A stretch of 64,000 bases of DNA, taken from positions 163,535 to 227,534 of the forward strand of contig NZ_FZOD01000002.1 of the NCBI RefSeq assembly GCF_900188345.1, in the 5' to 3' direction. Position 1 is the first letter of the stretch. The number at the start of each line of letters is the position of its first letter. The notes beneath the pieces were generated by a model. That model did not search any database, was not told where the DNA came from, and saw only the letters and a program-made list of their open reading frames with translations. A program made the position numbers and the translations under genes. Shown here piece by piece: positions 7,870 to 16,170 of this stretch. Source of the stretch: Streptosporangium subroseum. Its GTDB lineage: Bacteria; Actinomycetota; Actinomycetes; Streptosporangiales; Streptosporangiaceae.

Positions 7870-8745
7870 GTGCCCGGAGAGATCGCTGTCCTCGTCAACC
7901 CCGCCGCCCGTAACGGCCGCTCGCGGGGCCTGCTCGCCCCGGTGCTGAACAGGCTCCGGCAGGGGGGCGCCGAGGTCTCAGTGATCATGGGTGAGTCCGC
8001 CGCCGACACCCTGGAACGCGCCTGCACGGTCGTGGCGGAGGACCCCGCGGCGCTGGTGGCCTTCGGCGGGGACGGGCTGGTCCATCTGGCCGTCCAGGTC
8101 GTCGCGGGGACCGGCGTGCCGCTGGGCATCATCCCCGTCGGCACCGGCAATGACATCGCCGGCGCCCTCGGCGTCCCGGCGAAGGACACCCTGGCCGCCG
8201 CGGACACCGTGCTCGGCGGCAGAATCCGCACGATCGACGCCGCGAAGATCGGCCAGGACGAGTGGTTCGCCGGGGTGGTCTGCTGCGGTTTCGACTCCCG
8301 CGTCAACGAGCGGGCCAATCGGCTGACGTGGCCGTACGGAACGGCGAAATACCTGGTCGCGCTGGCCGAGGAGCTGCGATCCTTCCGGCCGATCCCGTTC
8401 CGGCTGGATCTCGACGGAGAGGTGATCGAGCGTGAGGCCATGCTGGTCGCCGTCGGCAACACCAGCTCCTACGGCGCCGGAATGCGCGTCTGCCCGGGCG
8501 CGCTCCCGGACGACGGCCTGCTGGATGTGACGATCCTCGGCGCCATGCCCAAGAGCGAGTTCCTGCGCATCTTTCCCCGCGTTTACAGGGGTTCCCACAT
8601 CACCCACCCCTCCATCACGGTCAGGCGGGTCCGCCGCGTCACGCTGGAGGCTCCCGGCGTGATCGCCTACGCCGACGGCGAGCGGGTCGGTCCCATCCCG
8701 CTGACCTGTGAGATCGCGCCCGGCGCACTGCGGGTCCTCGTCTGA
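7870..8745 (+). CDS. Diacylglycerol/lipid kinase (DagK/YegS family)
   Basis: A 291-residue protein from GTG 7870, with AGAGGA at the tatC stop as a possible ribosome site. Motifs of the lipid-kinase catalytic domain are present: VLVNPAARNGRSRG, the nucleotide loop AFGGDGLVHL (residues about 60-70) and IIPVGTGNDIAGALG (about 90-105). The C-terminal beta-sandwich carries PDDGLLDVTILG and GVIAYADGERVG. Members phosphorylate diacylglycerol or a related lipid with ATP at the inner membrane face, returning lipid to phospholipid synthesis. The usual GGDGT is GGDGL here, a mild variation. Its position between tatC and helY suggests an operon. Confidence 0.88.
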   Translation: MPGEIAVLVNPAARNGRSRGLLAPVLNRLRQGGAEVSVIMGESAADTLERACTVVAEDPAALVAFGGDGLVHLAVQVVAGTGVPLGIIPVGTGNDIAGALGVPAKDTLAAADTVLGGRIRTIDAAKIGQDEWFAGVVCCGFDSRVNERANRLTWPYGTAKYLVALAEELRSFRPIPFRLDLDGEVIEREAMLVAVGNTSSYGAGMRVCPGALPDDGLLDVTILGAMPKSEFLRIFPRVYRGSHITHPSITVRRVRRVTLEAPGVIAYADGERVGPIPLTCEIAPGALRVLV

Positions 8746-8872
8746 CGCTTCCCGGCGTCGTGGCCGGAGCCCGCACCCGGGATCGGATCCGCCCTGCGAG
8801 TGGGATTCACGGTCTCACGAGGGGGATCCACGGCGGACGGACCGGAATCCTGATATCGGTAGGCTGGAGAAC

Positions 8873-11602
8873 ATGACGACCCCAGCGGAACGCTACGCTG
8901 CCTTCCGTCAGAGCCAGGCTGAGAGTGGGCCGGCGCTGACCTCGTTCCGCGGTCTGTACGACTTCGAGCTCGACGACTTCCAGCTTGACGCCTGCCGGGC
9001 GCTGGAGGCGGGCGACGGAGTCCTCGTGGCGGCGCCCACCGGGTCGGGCAAGACCGTCGTGGGAGAGTTCGCGGTGCACCTGGGCCTGCAGGAGGGCCGT
9101 AAGTGCTTCTACACCACCCCGATCAAGGCGCTGTCCAACCAGAAGTACAACGACCTGGTCAAGCGGTACGGCGCGGCCAACGTCGGCCTGCTCACCGGCG
9201 ACAACAGCGTCAACGGTGAGGCTCCGATCGTCGTCATGACGACCGAGGTGCTGCGCAACATGCTCTACGCGGGCTCCGGCACCCTGGCCGGGCTCGGCTT
9301 TGTCGTCATGGACGAGGTGCACTACCTGGCCGACCGGTTCCGCGGCGCGGTCTGGGAAGAAGTGATCATCCACCTGCCCGAGTCGGTGCGGCTGGTCGCC
9401 CTGTCGGCCACGGTCAGCAACGCCGAGGAGTTCGGCGAGTGGATGGGCGAGGTCCGCGGCGACACGAGCGTCATCGTCGACGAGCACCGCCCGATCCCGC
9501 TCTGGCAGCACATGATCGTCGGGCACCGCCTGTACGACCTGTTCGTGACCGACGAGGACGGCCGGCGTCCCCACATCAACCCGAACCTGCTGCGGATCGC
9601 CAAGGACGAGGAGCGCCAGGCGTTCGGCAAGGGCCGACGCGGCTACTCGCGGCCCCGCAGGAACGGCCCGCCCGACCGGGCCGCGGCCATCGAGCGCCTC
9701 AACGCCGACTTCCTGCTGCCCGCGATCACTTTCATCTTCTCCAGGGTCGGCTGCGACGCCGCCGTCCTGCAGTGCCTGCAGGCCGGGATCCGGCTCACCA
9801 CCGACGCCGAACGCCACGAGATCCGGCAGATCGTCGACGAGCGCACCGCGCACCTGCCCGACGAGGACCTGACCGTGCTCGGCTACCTCGAGTGGCGTGA
9901 CGCCCTGGAGCGCGGCCTGGCCGCCCACCACGCGGGCATGCTCCCGGCCTTCAAGGAGGTCGTCGAGGAGCTGTTCACCCGAGGGCTGGTCAAGGCCGTG
10001 TTCGCCACCGAGACCCTCGCCCTGGGCATCAACATGCCCGCCCGCTCCGTGGTGATCGAGAAGCTCGACAAGTGGAACGGCGAGACCCACGCCGACCTCA
10101 CGCCCGGCGAATACACCCAGCTCACCGGGCGGGCCGGCCGGCGCGGCATCGACGTGGAGGGCCACGCGGTGGTCCAGTGGCAGCCGGGCACGGACCCCCT
10201 GCAGGTCGCCGGCCTGGCCAGCACCCGCACCTACCCGCTGCGCTCCAGTTTCCGCCCCTCCTACAACATGGCGGTCAACCTGGTCGGCCAGGTGGGCAGG
10301 GAGCGCGCCAGGACCCTGCTGGAGTCCTCCTTCGCGCAGTTCCAGGCCGATCGGGCCGTGGTGGGCCTCGCCAAGCAGGTGCGCCGCGCCGAGGAGGCGC
10401 TGGAGGGTTACCGCGAGGCGATGACCTGCCACCTGGGCGACTTCGAGGAGTACGCCGCGATGCGCAGGGCCCTGTCGGACCGGGAGGCCGAGCTGTCGCG
10501 CCAGCGCGGCTCGGCCCGCAGGCTGCAGGCGGTGCGCTCGCTGGAGGCGCTGAAGCCCGGTGACATCATCCGCGTCCCCGGCGGTCGCCGGGCCGGTCTG
10601 GCGATCGTCCTCGACGCGGGTCTCAACTCCCGCGGCGAGGGCCCGTCCCCGCTGGTGCTGACCATCGGAAAGCAGGTCAAGAAGCTGTCACCGGCCGATT
10701 TCCCCGTCCCGGTGGAGCCGGTCGAGCACCTGCGCATCCCGAAGAACTTCAACGCGCGCTCGCCCAAGGAGCGGGCCAACCTGGTCTCGTCCGTGCACGC
10801 CAAGATCGGTGACCGCGACTTCGGCAAACCGGCCAGGGCACGCGACCACGCGGTCGAGGACGACGAGATCCTCCGCCTGCGCAGGGAGATCCGCCAGCAC
10901 CCCTGCCACGGCTGCGACGAGCGGGAGGACCACGCCCGCTGGGCCGAGCGCTACTACAAGCTGTTGCGCGAGAACGAGGGCCTGCGCCGCCGGGTCGAGG
11001 GCCGCTCCCACGTCATCGCCCGCACCTTCGACAAGGTCTGCGGGGTGCTCGACCAGCTCGGCTACCTCGACGGCGAGAGCGTCACGGCCGAGGGCCGCCG
11101 CCTGGCCCAGCTCTACACCGAGCTGGACCTGCTCACCGCCGAGTGCCTGCGCGCCGGGCTCTGGAACGACCTGGACCCGGCCGAGCTGGCCGCCAGCGTG
11201 TCCTCCCTGGTCTTCGAGTCCCGGCAGGCCGACGACGCCCGCCAGCCGAAGGTCCCCGCCGGCGGGGTGCAGAAGGCGCTGGCGGACATGGTCCGGCTCT
11301 GGGGTGAGCTGGAGGCCATCGAGGGCGACCACGGCCTGTCGTTCATCAGGGAGCCCGACTTCGGGTTCGCCTGGGCGGCCTACCGCTGGGCCAAGGGCTA
11401 CAGCCTGGACGCCGTGCTCCGCGACGGGGTCAACGGCTCCGAGCTGGCCGCCGGTGACTTCGTGCGCTGGACCAAGCAGCTGCTCGACCTGCTCGGCCAG
11501 ATCTCCGACGCCGCTCCTCCGGGGAGCAAGGTCAGGCAGAACACGGGCAAGGCGATGGACGCCATGCGACGCGGGGTGGTGGCCTACTCGTTCCTGACGT
11601 GA
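8873..11602 (+). CDS. helY: Ski2-like DEAD/DEAH helicase HelY
   Basis: A 909-residue superfamily 2 helicase. ATG 8873 has GGAGA at 8866-8870; TAGGCT at 8860-8865 is also a possible -10 box. Motif I APTGSGKT is at about residues 53-60, motif II DEVH at about 146, motif III LSATV at about 177, and the second RecA domain ends with TQLTGRAGRRGID. Then follow a linker, a beta-barrel region (LKPGDIIRVPGGRRAGLAIVL) and the Ski2/Mtr4 C-terminal DSHCT domain (ELAASVSSLVFESR), with CHGCDER between. The family unwinds RNA in RNA turnover; the bacterial substrate is unclear. It closes the pafBC-tat-helY synteny block. Confidence 0.92.
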   Translation: MTTPAERYAAFRQSQAESGPALTSFRGLYDFELDDFQLDACRALEAGDGVLVAAPTGSGKTVVGEFAVHLGLQEGRKCFYTTPIKALSNQKYNDLVKRYGAANVGLLTGDNSVNGEAPIVVMTTEVLRNMLYAGSGTLAGLGFVVMDEVHYLADRFRGAVWEEVIIHLPESVRLVALSATVSNAEEFGEWMGEVRGDTSVIVDEHRPIPLWQHMIVGHRLYDLFVTDEDGRRPHINPNLLRIAKDEERQAFGKGRRGYSRPRRNGPPDRAAAIERLNADFLLPAITFIFSRVGCDAAVLQCLQAGIRLTTDAERHEIRQIVDERTAHLPDEDLTVLGYLEWRDALERGLAAHHAGMLPAFKEVVEELFTRGLVKAVFATETLALGINMPARSVVIEKLDKWNGETHADLTPGEYTQLTGRAGRRGIDVEGHAVVQWQPGTDPLQVAGLASTRTYPLRSSFRPSYNMAVNLVGQVGRERARTLLESSFAQFQADRAVVGLAKQVRRAEEALEGYREAMTCHLGDFEEYAAMRRALSDREAELSRQRGSARRLQAVRSLEALKPGDIIRVPGGRRAGLAIVLDAGLNSRGEGPSPLVLTIGKQVKKLSPADFPVPVEPVEHLRIPKNFNARSPKERANLVSSVHAKIGDRDFGKPARARDHAVEDDEILRLRREIRQHPCHGCDEREDHARWAERYYKLLRENEGLRRRVEGRSHVIARTFDKVCGVLDQLGYLDGESVTAEGRRLAQLYTELDLLTAECLRAGLWNDLDPAELAASVSSLVFESRQADDARQPKVPAGGVQKALADMVRLWGELEAIEGDHGLSFIREPDFGFAWAAYRWAKGYSLDAVLRDGVNGSELAAGDFVRWTKQLLDLLGQISDAAPPGSKVRQNTGKAMDAMRRGVVAYSFLT

Positions 11603-11743
11603 GGGCCGAGGGTGATTGGCTGACCGCCCGGTCAATACGTTGTGACGGCTGGTGGGCGGAAAGTAACCTCCGGGACTGTTTTTGGGGTTAACACACCGGA
11701 AATCTCCATGGGGAAGCAGTTGATCCCGCACAGGGAGGTAAGG

Positions 11744-11911
11744 ATGTTCGCCCTCATCGCCGCACTGCTCTTCGCGCTCGCTCTGATCTTCCAGATCGCC
11801 GGAGTGGCGGTCGGCACCGTCGTGACCGTCGCCACGCTCTCCATCGCCGGGCTGCTCTGCGTCGCGCTGCACCTGATGGGTGTCGGTGCGGGCTGGAGCC
11901 TGAAGAGGTAG
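11744..11911 (+). CDS. Small hydrophobic membrane protein
   Basis: A 55-residue protein. ATG 11744 has a strong GGGAGGT at 11733-11739, which decides this start over the codons from 11642 on. Two membrane helices fill it (FALIAALLFALALIFQIAGVAV and a second from about residue 24 to 48), ending in GWSLKR. No family is recognised. The 141 bp before it hold no other gene. A 15-bp hairpin terminator follows 15 nt after the stop, so this gene probably forms its own short transcript or the end of the helY unit. Confidence 0.7.
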   Translation: MFALIAALLFALALIFQIAGVAVGTVVTVATLSIAGLLCVALHLMGVGAGWSLKR

Positions 11912-11926
11912 TTTCCCCCCGCAGGT

Positions 11927-11959
11927 CGAGGTCGCGTCCGGGCTCCGGACGCGACCTCG
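11927..11959 (+). terminator. 15-bp perfect hairpin terminator
   Basis: CGAGGTCGCGTCCGG at 11927-11941 pairs exactly with 11945-11959 around a GCT loop. It lies 15 nt after the small membrane protein gene and separates it from the opposite-strand RNB gene. Confidence 0.85.
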
Positions 11960-12151
11960 GTCGTCCGGCACGCTCGTACCGGGCATGGTGACGGCGGTCA
12001 ACCCAGCCTGAAACGGGCCTCCGGTCCGGTACATTCACACTGGGCATGACGCCGACGGTCAGATCAAGCTGAAACGGACCTTCGGCCGCGGTCGTCCGGC
12101 CCGTTTGCACCGGGCATGGCGACGACGGTCAGACCAGGCTGAAACGGACCT
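11960..12151. repeat. Three tandem copies of the RNB gene tail
   Basis: Three imperfect copies of a roughly 63-bp unit lie at about 11958-12020, 12021-12081 and 12089-12151. The shared core reads GGGCATGG, then ACGGTCA, then a CTGAAACGGACCT-like end. The third copy includes the real 3' end of the RNB gene (...RFSLV, stop). Read on the minus strand, the second copy still encodes KVRFSLI-stop and the first ARFRLG-stop. The array therefore looks like tandem duplication of the gene's last codons plus its downstream sequence, then decay. Confidence 0.75.
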
Positions 12152-13556
12152 CCCGGGTGGCCGGGTCGGCGCGCGTCAGCCGTACCCGGACCGTTTCGCC
12201 CAGTGGCAGCCGCTCACCGTCGCAGCGGGCCACCACCGCCGGGTCGGTGATCTGCACCTGGGCCCACGGCCGGTTCTCCTCCACGTCGATCACCACGGCG
12301 TCGAACACCTGGCCCACCCGCTCGCGCAGCACAAACGCCTCCACCAGGTCCACGCACGCCCGCTCGACCGCGTTCGCCCGCCGCCCGGTCGTCTGCATGA
12401 TGTCCGGCAGCTCGCCCATGGCCTTCTGAACGTCCTCGGGCACCGGCACGCCCGCCGCGATGGCCAGGCAGATCTCGGTGGCGTAACGGTCGATGAGGCG
12501 GCGCAGCGGCGCCGTCACGTGCGCGTACGGCGCGGCCACCGCGGCGTGATACGCCTGGACGGGCGGCTCGCCGTTGAACGCCACGTATCCGGCCCCGCGC
12601 AGCAGCACCGTCGACTCCTGCAGGAACGCGGCCTGTCCGGGGACCTTCGGATCCAGGGCGTGCACGACGTCGCCGTAGGCGGCGCCCTCCGGCCACGGCA
12701 CTCCGAGTGCGACGGCCATCCGGCGGACCTGGGCGACCCTCTCCGGGGGGGCGGGCGGCAGCACGCGCAGCAGGCCGATCTCGGCGTCCAGCATCATCGA
12801 GGCGGCGGCCATGCCGGTCAGCAGGGAGATCTGAGCGTTCCAGGCCTCGGCGTCCAACGGGACGCGCAACTCCACCCGGTAGCCGTCCCCGTCGGGGACG
12901 ACCTCCTGATCGGGGGTGGGCAGGGTGACCCCGCCCCTCTCCCGTTCCAGGGTGAGCCGGAGCCGGCCGATCTCGGCCAGCAGCCGCAGGGTCCCGTCGG
13001 CGGTGCCGGTGTCGACCGCCGCCTGCACGTAGTCGTAGTCGAGCCGCTCCCTGCTGCGGACAAGAGCGCGGGTCACGTCGGCGCCCACGATCTGGCCGTC
13101 GGCGTCCAGGTCGACGCACCACAGCGCGGCCGGCCGGGTCACCCCGGGCAGCAGGCTGGCGGCACCCTCCGACAGGATCGCCGGATGCAGCGGCACCCGG
13201 CCGTCGGGCATGTAGACGGTCTCGCCCCGGTCGCGCGCCTCGATGTCGATCACTCCGCCGGGCCTGACAAACGCCCCGACGTCGGCGATGGCGTACCAGA
13301 CGCGGTAGCCGCCGGGCTGCTCCTCCAGGTGCATGGCCTGGTCCAGGTCCATGGAGCCCGGCGGGTCGATGGTGATCAGCGGGAGGTCGGTCCGGTCCAG
13401 CTCGGGAAGAGAGGGAACCTCGGAGACCCACTCGGCCTCGTCGGTCACGGCCCGGGGAAACTCCTCCGGAAGCCTCATCTCCCTGCGGATCCGTTCGAAA
13501 CCATCGTCGAGTCGCGGATGGGACTCTCCGGGCACCCGGATGCTCTTATGAGGCAC
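12129..13556 (-). CDS. RNB-domain exoribonuclease (RNase II/R family)
   Basis: A 475-residue protein dominated by an RNB catalytic domain (residues about 55-380). The active-site segment is TIDPPGSMDLDQAM, where three of the usual four aspartates are kept and the last is Gln; the same change is common in actinobacterial members. Other family stretches are WYAIADVGAFV, LHPAILSEGAASLLPG and HVTAPLRRLIDRYATE. N-terminal cold-shock domains are short or absent and a small S1-like end remains, so it is shorter than RNase R. It would degrade RNA 3' to 5'. GTG 13556 is preceded by TAGGTT 8 nt upstream with no ribosome site (leaderless). Its 3' tail is tandemly duplicated beyond the stop. Confidence 0.9.
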   Translation of the reverse strand: MPHKSIRVPGESHPRLDDGFERIRREMRLPEEFPRAVTDEAEWVSEVPSLPELDRTDLPLITIDPPGSMDLDQAMHLEEQPGGYRVWYAIADVGAFVRPGGVIDIEARDRGETVYMPDGRVPLHPAILSEGAASLLPGVTRPAALWCVDLDADGQIVGADVTRALVRSRERLDYDYVQAAVDTGTADGTLRLLAEIGRLRLTLERERGGVTLPTPDQEVVPDGDGYRVELRVPLDAEAWNAQISLLTGMAAASMMLDAEIGLLRVLPPAPPERVAQVRRMAVALGVPWPEGAAYGDVVHALDPKVPGQAAFLQESTVLLRGAGYVAFNGEPPVQAYHAAVAAPYAHVTAPLRRLIDRYATEICLAIAAGVPVPEDVQKAMGELPDIMQTTGRRANAVERACVDLVEAFVLRERVGQVFDAVVIDVEENRPWAQVQITDPAVVARCDGERLPLGETVRVRLTRADPATREVRFSLV

Positions 13557-13595
13557 AGTGAGTCAACCTACCGCTCCTTGCCGTATGCCTCATAA
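13546..13595 (-). promoter_or_regulatory. RNB promoter enclosed by a 10-bp dyad
   Basis: TTATGAGGCA (13546-13555) and its exact complement (13586-13595) are separated by 30 nt. Between them is the minus-strand -10 box TAGGTT (13570-13565), 8 nt before GTG 13556. The distal arm falls over the -35 position and the proximal arm touches the start codon. This layout fits an operator pair or a DNA/RNA hairpin controlling the gene; no regulator is known. Confidence 0.5.
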
Positions 13596-13706
13596 AAGGG
13601 CTTCACCGGCCGCCCCGAGGGCTCCGTGCGGGGCCGCGCCCGGAACCGTCGTGAGGGGGGCGAGAGGACGGGGCGCCATCGTCAGGAGGCCGGGCGGCGC
13701 TCTCGG

Positions 13707-14621
13707 TCAGGACGCGGCTTCGAGCACGGCGGACAGGCGGCCCAGGGGGCTGCCGAGGCCGTAGCGCTCGGCCAGCGCGGCCAGGGTCTCCGGATCGCGC
13801 GGTTTGACGGGAAGAGTGAGATCGATCGCCGGAATCGGCACGTCGCGGGCGACCTGGACCACCGCCGGGGCGACCCGGAGGTAGTCGCGGGCGGCGGACA
13901 GCTTGGCCCGCTGCCCCGAGGTCAGCTCGTCTCCCTCCTCCGCGGCTCTGAGCAGGGCCTCCAGCGAGCCGAACCGGGTGATCAGTGCCGCCGCGGTCTT
14001 GTCGCCCACCCCGGGCACGCCGGGAAGGCCGTCGCTGGGGTCGCCGCGCAGGGTGGCGAAGTCGGCGTAGGAGCGCCCGGGGATGCCGTACTTGGCGGCG
14101 ACCGCGGCCTCGTCGACGAACTGGAGGTTCTTGACCCCTCGCGCCGTGTAGAGGACGCGGACCGGCTGGGCGTCGTCCACCAGCTGGAACAGGTCCCGGT
14201 CGCCGGTGACGATGTCGACGTGCCCGTCCGCCCGTACGGCGAGCGTGCCCATCACGTCGTCGGCCTCGTATCCGGCCACGCCGATGCGGGCGATGCCCAC
14301 CGCGTCGAGCACCTGCTCGATCACCGGAACCTGCGGGGCCAGCGTGTCCGGGGTCTCCTCGGCGTTGCCGGAGACGACCCGGTGCGCCTTGTAGGTCGGG
14401 ATGGCCGCGACCCGGAAGGCCGGGCGCCAGTCGGCGTCCATGCAGGCGGCGAGCTCGACGGGGGAGTGCTCCCGGACCAGCATGGCGATCATGTCGATGA
14501 CGCCGCGGATCGCGTTGACGGGCATCCCGTCGGGAGCGGTCATCGACTCCGGAATCCCGTAGAAGGCACGGTAGTAAAGAGACGGGGTGTCGAGAAGCAT
14601 CAGGCCAGGCATGGCGACCAT
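13707..14621 (-). CDS. 5'-3' exonuclease (FEN/PIN type)
   Basis: A 304-residue stand-alone homologue of the DNA polymerase I 5' nuclease domain. Metal-site motifs are in order: LLDTPSLYYRAFYG (residues 8-21), ACMDADWRPAFR and TYKAHR (about 58-80), GYEADDVMGTLA (about 118), VTGDRDLFQLVDD (about 138), then the helix-three-turn-helix GVPGVGDKTAAALI (about 200). It should remove RNA primers or 5' flaps during replication and repair. ATG 14621 is used; a second ATG three codons on is possible, and neither has a clear ribosome site. It lies behind the RNB gene's promoter region on the same strand, 150 bp away, so the two are probably separate transcripts. Confidence 0.9.
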   Translation of the reverse strand: MVAMPGLMLLDTPSLYYRAFYGIPESMTAPDGMPVNAIRGVIDMIAMLVREHSPVELAACMDADWRPAFRVAAIPTYKAHRVVSGNAEETPDTLAPQVPVIEQVLDAVGIARIGVAGYEADDVMGTLAVRADGHVDIVTGDRDLFQLVDDAQPVRVLYTARGVKNLQFVDEAAVAAKYGIPGRSYADFATLRGDPSDGLPGVPGVGDKTAAALITRFGSLEALLRAAEEGDELTSGQRAKLSAARDYLRVAPAVVQVARDVPIPAIDLTLPVKPRDPETLAALAERYGLGSPLGRLSAVLEAAS

Positions 14622-14728
14622 TTAACCAATCAACCGAACACGCGGTCGATGAATCACGCCGATCGACCGGGTGCGTCGATCGCCTCAGCGGCGATCACCT
14701 GAGCGGAGCGATCGATCCGGCACCCCGA

Positions 14729-15946
14729 TCAGCCGAGCACCCCGATCGCCAGCACGCAGGTGTCGTCTTCGGGGTTGGGGCCTCCGATCAGCTCGATGAG
14801 GCGGTCCAGCCCGTCGTCCAGATCTCCCCGGAGCAACGCCGCCGCCTCCAACGTCAGCGCGAGGCCCTCGTCGATGTCTCGGGTGCGCCGCTCGACCAGC
14901 CCGTCGGTGAACAGCAGCAGCAGATCTCCCTCCCGCAGCTCCACCCCCGCCAGATCGTACGGTTCGTTGAGGGTGGCGCCGAGCAGCACCCCGTTGGGCG
15001 GATCGAGCTGGATGGCCACCCCGTCGCGGACCAGGATCGGCGCCGGATGCCCGGCCTGCCCCCAGGTGAACACGCCGGTGGCGGGGTCGAGATGGCCGAC
15101 CACCGCGGTCGCCGTGGTCTCCACCAGCCGGTGCAGCACCAGGTCGTTGAGCCAGGCCAGCAGCCGGTCGGGGGACTCGCCGGTCATCGCGAGGCCGACC
15201 AGCGCGTGCCGGAGCTGGGCCATTCGGGCGATCGCCGGCAGGCCGTGCCCGGACACGTCGCCGATGGCCAGCACCACCCGGCCGTCGGGCAGGGCGATGG
15301 CGTCGTACCAGTCGCCGCCCAGACCGGCCTTGGCGCCCGCCGCGACGTAGCGGACGGCGATGCGGGCGTGCGGCAGGTCGATGGTGGCACCCAGCCCGGG
15401 CATGATCGCCTCGCGCAGGGCCCCGCTCATGTGCCGCTCCTCGGCCGCCTGCTCCCGGACCTCCATCAGCTGACTCCGGGACTCCGACATGATCCGCTCG
15501 GCCCGGCGCCGGCCGGTGATGTCCTGGATGACGCCGTGCACGGCGGCGCACGCGCCGGTCGCGACGGGGTCGAGCGCCGCGCGCAGATGGCGCACCTCTC
15601 CCCGGCGGCGGATGCGGAACTCGACCTCGCCGGACTCGGACCGGTGCACGACGGTCCACAGCAGCTGGTCCAGGCTCGCCTTGTCGACCGGCTCGGCATG
15701 GCCGACCAGATCGCGCAGGTGGATCGGACCTTCTCCGGGGTCGCGGCCGAAGATCGCGTAGACCTGGTCGGACCAGATGGACTCTCCTGTCTGGAGATTC
15801 CATTCGGCCCAGCCCAGGTCGCCCAGTCGTGCGGCGTGGGCGAGTCGTGCGCTGAGGAGTTGTTGTTCGACGGCCATGTGCTCATCCAGCTCTCCGCGCA
15901 GCCGCTGCACCATTTCTGCCGCGGTGAACGGGGCCGAATCGGTCAC
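14729..15946 (-). CDS. PAS-domain SpoIIE-type protein phosphatase
   Basis: About 405 residues from GTG 15946 (VTDSAPFTAAEMVQ); an ATG at 16000 is an alternative and neither has a ribosome site. Residues about 35-150 form a PAS fold (LGWAEWNLQTGESIWSDQVY, EFRIRRRGEVRHLRA, GVIQDITGRRRAE), then a coiled linker, then the PP2C/SpoIIE catalytic domain (GLGGDWYDAIALPDGR, IGDVSGHGLPA, FTDGLVERR, PEDDTCVLAIG) with its metal-binding aspartates. Such proteins dephosphorylate anti-sigma-factor antagonists, linking a small-molecule or redox signal to a sigma factor. No anti-sigma partner gene is adjacent. It diverges from the aminopeptidase gene. Confidence 0.9.
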   Translation of the reverse strand: MTDSAPFTAAEMVQRLRGELDEHMAVEQQLLSARLAHAARLGDLGWAEWNLQTGESIWSDQVYAIFGRDPGEGPIHLRDLVGHAEPVDKASLDQLLWTVVHRSESGEVEFRIRRRGEVRHLRAALDPVATGACAAVHGVIQDITGRRRAERIMSESRSQLMEVREQAAEERHMSGALREAIMPGLGATIDLPHARIAVRYVAAGAKAGLGGDWYDAIALPDGRVVLAIGDVSGHGLPAIARMAQLRHALVGLAMTGESPDRLLAWLNDLVLHRLVETTATAVVGHLDPATGVFTWGQAGHPAPILVRDGVAIQLDPPNGVLLGATLNEPYDLAGVELREGDLLLLFTDGLVERRTRDIDEGLALTLEAAALLRGDLDDGLDRLIELIGGPNPEDDTCVLAIGVLG

Positions 15947-16157
15947 GCGGTCGTTTCGTGGGTGGAGGGGTGGCTGGTGGCCGCCCACTACGCCGACCAT
16001 GTAGCTCGCTCTCGAGATGTGTGGCCTTACGGATATTTTGCCAACAAAACGTGATCGTACTTCAACGGATTGTAGTGCCGGGTTCGCTTTCCCGGCTGCC
16101 GTTCCGGACTTTCGCTCTCCGCTCCAGGGCCGGATGCGATGTCGATCCGCCCCGGAT

Positions 16158-16163
16158 TAGATT
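16158..16163 (+). promoter_or_regulatory. -10 box TAGATT, predicts leaderless start
   Basis: TAGATT ends 7 nt before GTG 16171, with no Shine-Dalgarno between. It sets the aminopeptidase start at 16171 and argues against in-frame codons further upstream. Confidence 0.55.
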
Positions 16164-16170
16164 GGTCGCT

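Noticed and set aside
15958..16170. In-frame extension upstream of the M24 peptidase
   Set aside because: It overlaps the divergent phosphatase gene start and runs through the -10 box at 16158; the family N-terminus begins after GTG 16171.
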